From Agrypnia vestita (Eukaryota; Arthropoda; Insecta; Trichoptera; Phryganeidae), in the NCBI GenBank assembly GCA_016648135.1, contig JADDOH010000176.1:62001-126000 (forward strand): a DNA stretch of 64,000 bases. Reading direction: 5' to 3'. The notes beneath the pieces are model-generated. The model ran no database searches and had not been told where the DNA came from. It saw nothing but the letters and a program-made list of their open reading frames with translations. Position numbers and translations under genes: made by a program. Shown one piece after another: positions 27,801-42,800 of this stretch. Position 1 is the first letter of the stretch; each line of letters starts with the position of its first letter.

Positions 27801-30800
27801 ACAACTGGCTCACCGAGTGTTACGATTAATGAAAATTGCTTGGAACATGGGAGTCCTGAAATGTAAAAAAAATATTAATTTTCTTAAAAATATGTTCACA
27901 AAATCATTAATTTAACTATTTATAAGGTTTTTTTTTGAAGTAAACTTATTTAAATTTTTTCAAAGTAACATCATAAACATAGGGAACATGTAGATTCTGC
28001 TCAAGACTGTTACACCAAGGAGAACAATCAATACTTTCCATACTCATTTCAAAGGATTAGTGAAGATGTATGGTTATTCTCGGGTGGAATCATGAACGTC
28101 GTACTGTGTAAATTGATTACTTAAGCCAGCCTTAAGAGAGGATATGGATTCCCAATAAATACTTCCATATATGCTTTCCCATATAATAGCTTCGTTTCTT
28201 TGAGACATCTAAAATTTATCTTAATTAATGATTATTCCTCTGGGGAAAAAATCCTGTAATTGTGTTCTTAGAACATACTAATAAAGATATTGTGAAAAAA
28301 TAGAATCTTGTAATGGATCCGATAACAAAGTATGTGGTATGTGAGTGCAGAATGGATGCTAGCCCAATCTATACATTTATGGGGGCAAAGCCCCGATTGA
28401 ATCACGAGCCCATTATCCAGCTGTTAGTGCAGCATCAGCACTTCGAGAATATTACCCAAGTCCATTGACCAACATTCGAGATTCCGCAGTGTCAGCAGTA
28501 AGGGCGCAATACTCACGGCACAAGATGCACAGTCAGCAGCCATTGTCATAAACACCCCCAGGGCGTTGCCTCACATAAACATCCAGCGTGCAGTTTCTAG
28601 CTGATCTACATAGCGATTTACTACAAAGTACATTGTACCGTCTCTTGTTTGTTGGCCGATTACCTTCATTTATGCTGATTGGAATAAGTCCGGCCATGAA
28701 CCAGAGCAACGTCAGCGATACACGGCTGAAAGGGGAACAGACAAAAGAATCGACGGGTATATAATCCATACCCCCGCTACATCCAGTTCAGTCGCAGTCT
28801 CAGTCACATATGCAGTAGCACCAACTACTCGAGATACACGACGTCTAGCTGCGCGTCAGAACCTATGCCGGGTATTAATTTCTGCTAATATGTGACGTCA
28901 CCTCTACGCTCAGTACAGTTACGCTGAGTAACTGACCATGGACAACATTACGATAATTCCGAGCTACGTAGCTGCTACATCCAGATCTCCTCTACACTCC
29001 TCTACCACCATCATCATCATCATCAGTTCTCTAGTCTACACTTATTCACTTTATATATAGGGACACTGTGAATAATAAATCAATCGTTGAAACTGACCAA
29101 TCTCTCACTTACAATCACCTCATCCCTAAACATTACCTAGGGGCATCTAATGAGTCTACAAGATAACTCGGAAGGCTGGACAAAAGGCCAGTCTATGCCA
29201 CATTAAAAATATTACTGCCATATGAAAAAGAATTACATGCTCATTGTGAAGAATAATTAGACTTGAACAAACAAATGGATTAGACAGGAAATTCATTTCT
29301 GTATTTATTTATTTATTTATTTATTTGTTTACGCCCATTAGGCTTTTACATAAAGAGTATAAAATAAATTTCAAAAAGCACATACATTAAAAGTTTCAGG
29401 AATAGCACCAAATCATGAGTATAAAAATTAAAAATGTAGAGTAGGTAACGAGCAGCAATGCGTATAGGCTTTTACATAAAAAAATATATCATAAAATTAA
29501 AAAGAACATACATTAAACAATATAAATTACAAGTAGCAAATTATTAAAAGTACCAGGAATAGCACCAAAACATGAGTACAGAAATTAAAAATATAAAGTA
29601 CAAAGCGGCAATGTGTACGAAAAATATATATTACCCACCATTACATATTAACAGCTGAAGTCAGTAACGAAGCAGTATTGCCTCTTTAAGTGTAAACTTT
29701 ACTTTCTCCAGACTGTCGACGAAAATGTCAATCATGCAACCATATTCATTACAATCTGCAGTATCTGCAGTAAAGATATCTAAAGTGAGTTTAGTCAAAG
29801 TTTTCTGCTGATTAAAAATTATTTTGACATCTTTGATGGCTTTCTTTATTGAGAGTGTCATTTCTATAATTATGTGATCCACATTTAAAAGTAACCAATT
29901 TAGTAGTAGCTTGTTGGTCTTGTGGTTAGGACTCTTGCCTCGTGATCCAAAGGTCGCGGGTTCGAACCTCATCCCAGACCAGCAAATTAGTCCTATTTTC
30001 ATAGCACAAGCGTTTAGCTTGGTTTTATATTGATGTGACACGTATTCTGTGTTCGCATCTCTATTTTTATAGAAAAAAATAGGTTAAGAGGCCATTACAT
30101 ATACCTGTCTTATTTTGTAATTTAAATTTTTTTGTTGCAATGCCTAAGCGCTAGCGTCAAAAAGGTTTAACCTCATTAGACAAATATATTTGTTCAGCAT
30201 TTAGATTGATTATAAAAATATGTGAGTAAGAAAAAGTAAATGCTAAGGCTAATTACCATAAAGAAGGCATTGTTTATTCCAGATGTGCACAAGTTCATTG
30301 CGATAGTTTACAGTGAAGGCCCCGAGATATGCAATGAAAGCAGAAGAAAGAAGGACATCACCTGTTTTATTAATCAGTCAATTAGTAATGAAAAACATTC
30401 CAAACAAATATAAAATTAAAAGTGGTAGTTTTTTTATCGAATTTTCTTCACTACACTTACATTTTTATACAAATCTCTTATATGTAAAATGATTCTTAAT
30501 TTGGATGGCTCGATTGTTTCTGAAACAATCAGATCAGATAACAAAATAAATAAAGAAGAATAATAACCTATAACATTAGAGAGAGATTCATGTAGCAATT
30601 TGGCTAACTCTGACCATCTACTCTTTTCTCCACCTAATCCTCCGATCAGTTTCTCAGCTCTCTCTAATTTCTGAGTACAAAGAACAATTTCATCCTCCAA
30701 ACCCTTCTTCTTTCTCGTAAACTCGGCAAATTCATCATTGAGTGCTTGAAGCTTATCCAAGACCTGAAATATGTAATGTTTTAATGAAAATGTTATCCTT

Positions 30801-33800
30801 CGAATAGATATTTAAAAAATACATTGAATTTTTCTCATTTTATAGACAAACTTATCAATATTCAAACATTTATCTATTTCTACTAAATATTATTATATAT
30901 GTATTATTTAATCTATAAACGAGAAAAAAAAAACATTTCAGTATGGAGATTGAACACTTTAATTGGAATGTCTAAAAAAGGATTTTACAAATTACAAAAA
31001 GTAGAGCCAGTTTATGCACACCAGAAATAAATGTAAATTATGATATTGCCACCATGCTTAAATTAGTTACAGGCAATACACACCCCTTGCAGTTGGGAGC
31101 GTTTGAGATTCAGGGTGTACATCTGCGCCTGCAGTTCTCCCTCAGCCTCTGCAAGAGCAGCCTTCTTGGGTGCCACTACCTTGATGACCCGGTCGTAAAC
31201 CTCCATAGCTCGCACCCACTTGCAAAGACCCTCACAGGCAGCTGAGATCTTTGTAATGACAGCTGGGTCAAATTCACGGTCCGGAATGTATCTAAATAAT
31301 AAAATGGTTAAATAGAAAATGAGAGACTGGAGATTGGGGTATGTGTGTATGTATGTATAGAGATTGTATTAGTTTTAAATTCAACCTTTATTCTTTAATT
31401 CATATTCTAGATGTTTGATTTAACTAATGGCAGCATGGAAAATTTTTGACTACCTATAGCTCATTAGCCGAGCTTTCTTGAGTTCTTAAAAAATTCTTTA
31501 TATTCATGAGAAGAATTTCTTAAAATTAAGATTGTACAAGGTTGTTAATTTTTAAATATGACACAGGACTAATTGTAATCAGCTTAAATATTATTCTAGA
31601 CTATCTCCTAGTGTAAACTAGTCACAATCACGTTATTTGTTGGCATTTTTATTAGAAAATATTTTATACATTTATTTTACTCTCATTCAAAACAAGACAA
31701 TCAAAAAATCAGTCGCCTGTTAAAAAAATTGAGTTCAAAATTGAACAAATAACAACAAAAAGTTTAGAAAATACATCAGAGAAACCTGTCTCTTATTCTT
31801 TTCATTATGGCTGGATTAATGTTGTCCTTGTCATAAGTCTTCAGGGATTCTAGAAATTTCAAATCTCCCAAAAGCTTCAGTGAAGGACCCCAAAAATCTT
31901 CCACCATGACACCTGAAAATGATTATATGAAATTATAATAATATAATAAATAAATAATAATATAATAAAAACGTAAAACTGAAATTAAAGCGACATTAAT
32001 TTTTTTTAAATGTTTTAGTTTTATCTTAAAATTAGAATTTTGCAAAAATTGCAGTGTTTCACAAAATAGATTAATGATTTTTCTTTAACACTACGTAATT
32101 TAGTAATCAATATTTATTTCAAAATGATTAGGTTTTATTATTTCAACTGATATATGACTTTCTCTTATACAAATTTATTTTTGACAGCGAGTAATGATTT
32201 CGAATTTGTGCCATAAATAAAAAAGCTCAAAAATAACCTTGGGCATTCGGTTTTCTCTCGCTTTTAACGCCTTTCATGACACAAACAGCTTCCATGACCA
32301 GTTTTACGCCAGCGGGGGGATTTTTCATAGACTTGACCAGCGTAATATCGGCTGGCTTGAGAGTGTTAAGTGCTGATACGGCTGCTTCCAGTGCGGGCAC
32401 AGCTTCGGCTAGATCACTCTCGCAATCATCCTTGATGGCCTGTGCTGCTGCGGCCGCTTCGTTGGCCAGTGCTTCATCTGCACCCACAATCTATAAAAAT
32501 ACATTAAATGCTTTGAAATCATATCAACTCTGTCGTATTAGAAAACCTTCCAGGATTAAAATGAGGTTCACCAGAATTATTGTTTTTTTTTATAGATGAA
32601 GATTATGCGGTGTCAACAATATTTACTTCTTTTTGGGCTTCCACAACAACTGTGTCCTGTTCAATTTTGATCATGAGTTTCTCAGTTTTGTCAGAAGTTT
32701 CAACCAATTGTGGATGTAATGCCGTCAATTGTTCTTGCATGACGGCAACTTGGCCCGCTGCAAACTGAAGCTGCTCCAATCCTGAGATATATCTGAAACA
32801 ATATTTACAAATCAATTTATTATAAGTTGTAATTTGTTATTAAGGAAATGTTTATTTCAGCACTATTATATTGTCAAATATACCTATTCTTGGCTAATGT
32901 AATCTGATTCACTTTCATTTTGAAGAGACCTTGAAAAGCTTTGATAAGCTCCAAATAAGAAGTGGGCGTCACATATATCTTACGTTTTTGTTCTGCATAA
33001 AATCTATAAATGAAATAGGATGATATTTTAAGAAATGTTTATGAAAAAAAAACATTGTAGGTACCTACATGAAAAACATATGATTCATGATTATGTTGAA
33101 ATTGAAATCAGTATGTACCTATCACCAAATAAAAGTAAATATGCCATTGAGTATCAGCATTCTACACCAAAATAAAGGTTGCAAGTACAAATTATGAAAT
33201 TACAAGTTAAATTATAAAAATGAAATTACAAATTATGAAATAACAAGTTAAATTATAAAAATGAAATTACAAATTATGAAATCACAAGTTAAATTATAAA
33301 AATGAAATTACAAATTATGAAAGTTACAGAAATTTTCATTAAAAATCTTCTTAGGTTTTCACGGTCGTTCAGAATCTTCTGTGTATAGTTTTCTGAGATA
33401 TTCTGCCGTATATATGTGACCTCTTTAGCTGACGTTTCGGATCCTATTGCAGGGTCCATCATCATCATCAGGGTCATCATCATTATGCATCAACCCTGAT
33501 GATAGACCCTGCAATGGTATCTGAAACGTCGGCCAGAAGGTCACATATACACGGCAGAATGTCCCAGAAAACTATACACAGAAGAAATTTTCATTTAAAA
33601 ATGTGTACTTTTTTTGATATTTTCGATAATATATTTTAATTGATTTAATTATTATGGAACAATATTTTGTATAATCATAATATCTTCAATGGTTAAAATA
33701 GATATCAAATTTAACAAACGTATGAGGTAAATAAAATTATTAGCACTTTATTTTAACTAAGTACAATTAATTTTTATTGTAAAAACTCAACATGTTTCAG

Positions 33801-36800
33801 GAGAAATGCTTCTTTCTTTAGAACAAGAAATATACTAAAAATAATTTTCAAATATAGACACATTACTTACAAACAGACAGGACAACAAATGTTTTTTATA
33901 CCTCATTCCCGATTCAGTCACACTTGTGTGGAATAATTTACATATATGAACGCAAGAATCTATTGTTTCAAGATCAACATCATCCATTGTCTTCAAGAAC
34001 ACATTGGCTACCTTCTCCAAGGCTTCTTCTGGCCATGATGTATACCTGCGCATAATAAAATAGACATACAAATTTAAAACATTTTACTCCTTTATATTAT
34101 TTTGATTCAAGAAATAAACTGAAAGTTTACCAGTCAATGGTGCAACAGTTGATGAGTGAAGGGAACATTCTCAATCTATTACGGAAAGAGTCACCAATGG
34201 GTGACATTGCAAATGCAATGTGAAGATTGGCTTTAACTCTTTCCACGAAGAAACCAAATAATGCAAATGGGGTTGTCTCAGTTATTCCCTTAAAAATAAA
34301 ACATAATTTTATATTTTTTTACTCATTTTTATTTTATTTTAATATCACATATGATACGCAGTTAAATAGAAGTTTTTTTTTTGCATACTTATACGGTTAT
34401 TGCATTTATGAACACTTTCGGAATTAATTTTTGAGGTATTAAAATATGATGGGTATAAAAGTAAAGGCAGGAACATTAAAAAATTTAAAAAAATATTTTC
34501 AATGCAGCCACCAAGGATTACTTATTTAGAATGTACTGAATTCGAGGTTTTAGAGGAAATATAGCTTTAACTGCGTTTCTGCAAAATACATGTAAAAAGC
34601 AAAGGTAACCATAACCATTTCAATCAAAGGATGTGTCACATGCCAAAATGGATGCTTCATACTAAAGTGAGAGTTGATGTAGATTTTGATTGAAAAATCA
34701 TAAAGACAGTAATATCCAATTATGTAAATATCAAAAGTAGCAAAGTCCACCTTTTAGTAGCAAACACAGTAATACCCATATTTAAAAGTTAAATATGTAT
34801 TTATGTAGGTATACACATACATATATAAAAGGAAAACTGAGGTGGCAATTGTTTTTAAAAACTATTTCCAATAAGATGTATGTTTCATAGATTCCAGAGT
34901 ATGTAGTTTCCTTGAGTAGTGACAGGTTTTTCATAATCATCTTAGAAACACCTCAGTGGGATTTGCTGCCTTTGTTTTTATACCTCTCATATGTGGTCTC
35001 ATTATTTGGTTATTAAATTGATGTTTTATTTTAGAAACATGGTATCAAAAAAAAAAGGATTATTTGTTTATTAGAAAAAAATTATAGTTCATATTAATGG
35101 CTTTTCCGCTAAGGAGAGAACAATGAAGACATTCTATATACTGTAAAATACTGTAAATAGAACTGCAATACATGCATAGTTAATATAAGAAAATAGATAG
35201 GTACCCGTATGTGTGAGTATAAAAATTTACTAATTTATTTTAATAATGTTAACATAACCTTAAAATATATAAATGTAATTTCTTCTTCAAATGTAGCAAA
35301 TTTATTTTGTGGTAACATAATTATAATTAATATAAATGTAACATCAAAAATGAAGAGTTGCTTAATAAGAGTAAGTGATTCTTTCAGTACTTCTTAAAAA
35401 TCATTAAAAAACTGTACAAAAAGATATTTTTTTTAGATTTCCTAAATATTAAAAAAATATCTTTGAATGAAACGTCATATTAAAAGCTTGGGAGGATCGA
35501 GGCATGGGATAAGTCAGCGAATAGCAAAAAAAAGATTATTTTTTTTGAAATATTAATGAATGCAGGAATGTTACTAGAATTATTTTCTAATTATGTACAC
35601 ACCCCTTCTCTGGCAGCGCCAAGCATTTTATCAATTATCTCCACTTTATCATCACCACCATACAGATTTGGGATGTCGCCAGTATTGAGGATCATATTAA
35701 TGTCCTCTACCATACCCTCGTATTGTATTTGATTGTCAGAAAACAGAAAAACAAGTGGCTTTCCTGTCGTACCAGCTTTCATCAATAGCCGCTTGATGTC
35801 GTCACGCCACTCGGGTTGATTGTAGGTCCGCGATATTTGGATCTTTAAAATGGTTTTGATATTATTGAAATGTTAATACTGTATATTGCAAAGACTCGAT
35901 GTTGAAATATGAAAAAACATACCTGGAAAACGCTCATTTCCAGAATGCTAGCTGCTAATTTACAAGCACTGTTTCGTCCACTTCCTCCGACACCAACCAT
36001 CAATAAGTTTCCTTAAAAAAATCACCTTAACATTATCCATTTTTCAGTTATTATGTCTGAAAAATGTAACCCGTTAGAACTATCCAAAATTTTGTATGAA
36101 ATTGTTTTTTTGGAGACATAATCATCATACCATAATATGGGTATGTATTCAAAAATTTGTAAGAGAGATAAATGTAGAATAATCAAAAAATTTTATTACA
36201 TTAATTTGACAATGAATGTTAAACTAAATTCAGAGATATCTGTGTTTTTATAGAGGAGGGAAAAATTCATAAATAGTTCATTTTATTGGAGTAAATTCTG
36301 TGGAAATGTACGTATTCAATAAAACTGGGAAAGAATGCAAGCACATGGAGATATTTTTATCCCTTAACATGAAGAGGTTCAGAATACTTATGGAAAGAGC
36401 CCGACAGTCCGTGTTCTTCCATGTAATATATTTAATACTAACATTGCAGCTCTTAAAAATCGTATTTGAACTGACTATACAATTTGTCTTCACCGGGCTG
36501 ACTCAGACTGACCATCAACATATGCGAACCCCAGCTAAACTCTCATCACTCTTTGCACATAGCCCCTATCCTCACCACATACACACACACTCCGCTCAGC
36601 CACAATCTCAGCCACCTCACTCCACTTCCTCCTCTCAATCCCATTCCTATCTGCTTTGAACTTGTCCTTTCTGGATTACTTGGTATTTTTATATTTTTTC
36701 TAATATTAAAAAAATATATACATATATTCCTTATACCCATATCTCTATGTGCTATGGTTTATCTTTCATAACTTTTCTTCTTTTTTTTCCTGTACCACTT

Positions 36801-39800
36801 TGATTACATACTATGTTGTATTACTCTCTCTATGTGGTTTTTATTGTTATTGTTCTTTTCTATTTTGCTTTGACTTTAATACTTTGTGTTATGTCGTGGA
36901 TCTCTATAATTGGTCTAATAACTTTTCAATACATTGTGTCATTATAATAAATTGTACTGTTGAGATTCCTAAAATAAAAAAAAATAAAAAAAAAAGAGGC
37001 ACGTGCACAAGGCGGTGAGGTCTCTCCTTTTATTATAATATATCCAAATGATACATATGTCGAGACCGTTCCCAGGTCCCACAAATTAAATAAATGTAAT
37101 TTCTGTAGAATTCATATAGTTTAAGAAATGACGCTGAGTTGTGTAGGAATTTATTTTATATTAAGATTACAGTGTCAATGACGTCGTGTATATATCTCGG
37201 CCTCGGTTGATAGCAAATGTAGTGGCGGAGGCCGCGTGGTGCTGGCGTCACGTGTGCAGTTGTTCAAATAGTCCGCGGAGGTCGCCAACCTGTCGGCGGC
37301 GTTCATCCGTGGAGTTGATTCGGCCGGCAGGCATAATGCTCTGGAGATGAGAAGGATGCTGCTCGATTTAGTAGAATGTGGATGGTAGCTGCTGTGAATG
37401 TTGCGGGGCCCGTGAAGCGATGGTGCTGACAGCGGGTGATAGATTAAAGATCGGTTGAGTTGAGATGAGCGGCGTAGTGATATTAATGTAGTCGTTACTA
37501 TGGCGAACTGGAGGTCGGTCGTGTAGAGTAGAATGAGACGAGGAGAGGGGCGGCACGAGATAAGTAGCGAAGGGGTTGCCGAGCAGAGTGACCTCGTGGC
37601 GTAGGTGCAGGAAATGAACTAACTTGGGACTTCCCTACTACGTCTTTTTTATCCCGATTTTGGTGAAGAGGCATGTACAAAAAAACTGTGTGAGAAAGGA
37701 GCCGTCAGCATATTTACGTCTGCGTGAGATTGTGCCATCTGCAAAATTCCCGAACATGTAAAGCGTCGCATTAGCATTTTGTACTTCTGATGACTGGTGT
37801 CTTGTTTCATTCTCATTTTTCAACCTCACTTCGTTTACTTCTTCTGCGTGCGAATATCGATGTCAGCGTTCTTCATACATGTGTTGCTGGTGATTGATAT
37901 CGGCCGATGTATTTTTCCCGTGCGAACTGTTGTCGTCAGTGGTGGTTAAGGAATGTGGGGAAACGGGTTGTTGACCCCACACATATTTTATAAACTATAC
38001 AAACCATTTGCTTGTAAAAGAACTCGGCATGCTCTGGAAATGTGATCTAGAGCATATTTGAACATGACCATCTGCATCGCTGAGGAGGAAAGTAAGTTGT
38101 ATTCCTCTAAATAGTATTCCATTTTTTCAGCCATCAGTTCTAAATCCATCACCTAAAATGTATATTTTATTTTTAATACATATTTTAAAGCAATATATTT
38201 GTTTATTTTTGAGCTTTGAACTTTTATTTTTTACCGTGATAAAGGAGAAGTCAGAATAAACGATAATTTTCATTTGAAAAATAAATCACCAAGAGATTTA
38301 TAAAAAAATGGCTAGTGGATGTTGTAAACTCATAAAGATTCATTCAGGTTTTTGAAAAGGTCTGATACAAATGGAGGAATAAATTTTATGTACAGACATG
38401 CTCTTTGATTATTATTTTAGAAAAAATAATACATAAACATATTACATTGTACAATAAAACCCTTGCTTGTTCCTATCAACATTTTTTAATAGAAATGTGT
38501 TAAAAGAAATTTTATCTCTCGGTCTCTGCTATTTTAACTTTCGAAAAAGGATTTCACATGACCTCCAGAAAGACTAAAAGTGTTCTCAAGATTTCACAGC
38601 CATTCAGAATCTTTTGTGTAGTTTTCTGGGCTATTTTATCCAGTCAACATTTTTTAGGGCTGATGTTCCAAAGGATGGCCTGCAATAGGATCCGAAAGGT
38701 AAGCCAGAGAGATCAGATATACATGAAAGAACAGCCCAGAAATTTTTAGATAGAATAATCCATCAAGATGAAAGAATTGTGGTATCTATAAACACAATCC
38801 GCTGTTTACTGACGAGAACAGATATAGGAGCAGCAGTGTAAATCGTTTGTGCATTCGCTTAATTCACTAAGTTGCATAAAGTATTTACAGTATTAGCAGT
38901 GAAAACTTTAATTAGTAAACTTTAACTTTTTCCTTTACTCTCAATCTTACTATTTATTTATTTATTATACACGGATAAATAGCCTTTTACCTATTATGCA
39001 TTTATACCTAATATTAATGCAACAATATATTAGGTCCTTACATATGAAATTGGCGTTTAGTATGGGAGGAACATAAAGCCGATTTTTTTTTATTATAATA
39101 TATTTTTTTAATCAAAGTATGTACCATTGCTATCTATGCACTTTTGCCATCTCATAGGTAGTTCATCGATCCCTTTACTAAAAAAACCATTCGGACGGGA
39201 ATCAATAAAATCTTTGAAGGCGGTTTGGACTGCCCCATCGGAGTTGAATTTTTTCCTTTGCAAGAAGTTATCCAAATTTCGAAAAAAATGGTAATCTGTT
39301 GGGGCAAGGTCCGGAGAGTACGGTGGATGTCTTAGACATTCCAATTGAAGCTCCTCTAATTTGGTAGCCGTCTGTTGTGCAGTGTGTGGTCTAGCGTTAT
39401 CATGAAGCAGCAGTGGCCTAGAGCGATTAACCAGCCTCGGTTGTTTAGCAGCTAGCTTTTCCATCATGGTTTGCAGTTGCTGACAATAGACATCTGCCGT
39501 AATCGTCTGGCCAGATTTAAGAAAGCTGTAGTGAACGACACCAGCACTAGTCCACCAAACGCTCACAAGTAACTTTTTTGGAGTCAATTTTCGCTGGGGC
39601 ATGGTTTGGCTGGTTCGGCAGGGTTCAGCCATTGCGATGAGCGCTTCCGATTATCGTACAGGATCCACTTTTCATCACAGGGGTAATGATTCGATTTAAA
39701 ATCCCTGCATAGGTTGCCGGTTGAGTAATGCAACGCAGCAGTTAACGCGCGTTTGTTGATTTGCTTCACTCAATTCGTGAGGTACCCACCTTTCAAGCTT

Positions 39801-42800
39801 TTTCCCCTTACCAATTTGCTTCAAGTGGATTAAAACAGTTTTATCACTAACACCGCAGCCTGCAGCTAACTCGGATGTGGTTTGCGATGGATCCGCTTCC
39901 ACAATAGCCTTCAATTCTTCATTATCAACTTTGGTCTCCGGCCGTCCACGGGGCTTGTTCTGCAGGTCGAAATTTCCAGAACGAAAACGTTGGAACCAAA
40001 AATGCACTGTGTTTTCTTTTGCGGCACCGTCGCCATACACATCATTAATCCTTCGAGCCGTTTCTGCAGCACTGGTGCCACGGTGGAACTCGTACTCGTA
40101 AATAACGCAATATTTCAAGTTTTTCATTTTGTAAACTGAGTGACGCAAAGAAAAAAACAATTGAGGAAAAAACAAATGAATTATACTTTTCAAAACACAA
40201 ATACATGAGTAAATAGCTGTATAAATTTGGATTTGGAATTCCTAACCAAAGAGAAGATATTTGGGATCAAATTTGCCACTATGGCAAAACACCAATTTCA
40301 TATGTAAGGACCTAATATATGTGTGTAAATTATATAAATAGAATTATACATTAGTGTAGGAATAGACAAATAAAATATAAAAGAGTAGAGATATAATATA
40401 ATAAAACACATTAATAATAGAAAATTTTGAAACTATCTATCTATTTCTCTACTACTACGTATCTCTCTTTGTAGAAATGAAACTAAACTCTTTGTTCTAT
40501 CCACCATTTGGAGCCCCTTATAAGTCCAGCCGAGTAGAATCGAATACAAGATTTTTAGTAGGTAAAAACAAACATTTTAGCAACAATGAAATGTGAAAAT
40601 ACCTGATCATATATTTTGGGATCAGCGTCTGGTTCCATGTAGTTTCCAAAAAATATGTTTATCAAATGATCGTTAGACAGTTTTTCATCCTCTGGAATAT
40701 AAGCCGCAGCAACCTTGTCCAAACCAACACGATAATTGTTGTAGACACAATTATTCACAACCTTGAACAATTTCTGTCTGTAAATCAAGATTAAATAATA
40801 TTATATTTCCTCATTATAATTGCCATTTGTCATATGTATTCATTTTGCAAAATATATTTGATAATACATTCATGATACCCATGGAGGTATATTTCGTATC
40901 TTTATTTTAATATTTATGTAACCAAACATGAGAGAGGCAGTACAACATAATAAGAGTTTTAAAAATTAATCAAAATCTTTGTCCTGGTCCGGATCCAAAC
41001 AATCTGAATGAGTGTAAGCCGATTGCATCAACCTGGTTTATAGTAATCATTCATTTAAGGCATAGATTATTAGTTTTTTTTTCATTAATCAAACAACCCG
41101 TTTTCGTAAAAATCTATAATAATTATTATTATATAACTAAATAGAGGTCTCTTTTATCTGTGATTCATAACAGGGAGTGCACTGCAATATTACTTCAGAA
41201 TAGACAGAGCTGTTTGATCTATGTTCTGAGAGTGGAGTAGAAGGATAGTGTTGGACCATTTTCAATTATTATTGTCTGTCTTATGTATATATAAAAATAT
41301 AGATCTGTTGTTTTACCTGTCATCATCATCGACAAGTCTGTCATAAAATACCCGATAGGTCTCATGCACCCACAATAAAATGAGCTTCTCAAGCTCCTTC
41401 ATGTGCGTGGCAGGAACCAGCAGGATTCCCCTAATGACCCGAGCAAAGTCTCTTAGGTTGAACAGGTAATGGGATTTGGTGGGTGTCGGTAGAAACATGG
41501 CCACTGTTGCTTTGTAGACTTCCATAGTCGCGCTGACAACTGCCTGAATATACAAATGGTTGAATAAATGGTTCACATGAAAAATCGGTTATTGTAAAAA
41601 AAATATTCTAGTCTGTACAAAATGCTGTGTGATTTCATACACATATGTATTTTCTATTCAATAGTGAAAAGATTTTTTATTGTTCATGTCTTTCTATAGA
41701 CAACTTTCTATTGACTAGGCTGATATCTGATAAAAAAAGACACCGCTTGCTGTACACCACCCTTAGCATTTAAAATATTATCCAAATTACCTATCTTAGT
41801 TTATCTATGTTATATTAAATTATGTACCTATATTTTATTAAATTGCTAACTGTTTATGAATTTACGGCTTAACTTTCTATTGACTGAGTTGGCATTTCTT
41901 TTAACATGGAATTCAATCATCAAGAAAAAATATTTTTGTCCTCATGGTTCCAAGTTAAATAATTTTCACTTTATGTATTCAGTATTCACAATATCATAAA
42001 TAACTTTTTTTTATTCATATCATCTTATATTGCTCAAGGCTATTCAAAATATGCACAATTTTATAAAAGAGAAAAAATACATGAAATATAAAAAAATAAT
42101 AAGCTTGTTGGTCTTGTGGTTAGGACACTGGCCTCGTGATCCAAAGGTTGCGGGTTCGATCCTCACTCCAGACTAGCAAGTTAGTCCTATTTTCATAGTA
42201 CAAGCGCTTAGCTTAGTTTGAAAATAGTAAGAATATTGATGTGACACGTATTTCCGTGTTCACATCTCTATTTTTTTATTAAAAAATTAAAAAAAAAAAA
42301 AAAAAAAATTAAATATAATGAACAGAACATACTTGGGCTGGTGCAAATAATTATTAGATAATTATTTTATCAAAGATTCACAGCTAATAATATTTGTAAA
42401 CATTTTTTTAAAGCCAATACATTAATCAGCTGTTTATATATTTGACAGCCAGTCTCTTTACACCAAAATCACACAAAAAATCTGGAGAATATTAAAACTA
42501 TAATATCCTGATTCAAAAGCATTTTCAAATAAAAAAAAGCAAATACATACCTTGCTCGCGCGAGCAATAGTGTCCACGAAGCCCTTGCTGAAATGCCAGT
42601 CCACAATGGAGCTGAATATCTTGGTGAGTGTGGCGTCTTCGAAGGAATCAAGGGTGATGATGTGCGTGTGACGTGTTAGACGACTCGTAATCACATTGGA
42701 CCCTCCTCCAGGGGGCAACATGGCCGATAAAAATATCTGTAAATTAATAAAATTATATATGCATATTAAAAAACTTATTGAATTTTATAGAATCTAAATT

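Noticed and set aside
31054..32768. Plus-strand ORFs opposite the stalk
   Set aside because: Shadows of the Ala-rich stalk exons, which match dynein on the minus strand.
33174..33330. CRISPR-like array
   Set aside because: Repeats are contiguous with no unique spacers, and the genome is animal: this is a minisatellite.
36553..36771. Small membrane protein
   Set aside because: Hydrophobic run from AT-rich DNA, no conserved features, lies within probable LINE 3' sequence.
42101..42180. tRNA gene
   Set aside because: A and B boxes are present, but no cloverleaf closes and the unit recurs with a conserved non-tRNA body and poly(A) tail, so it is a SINE.
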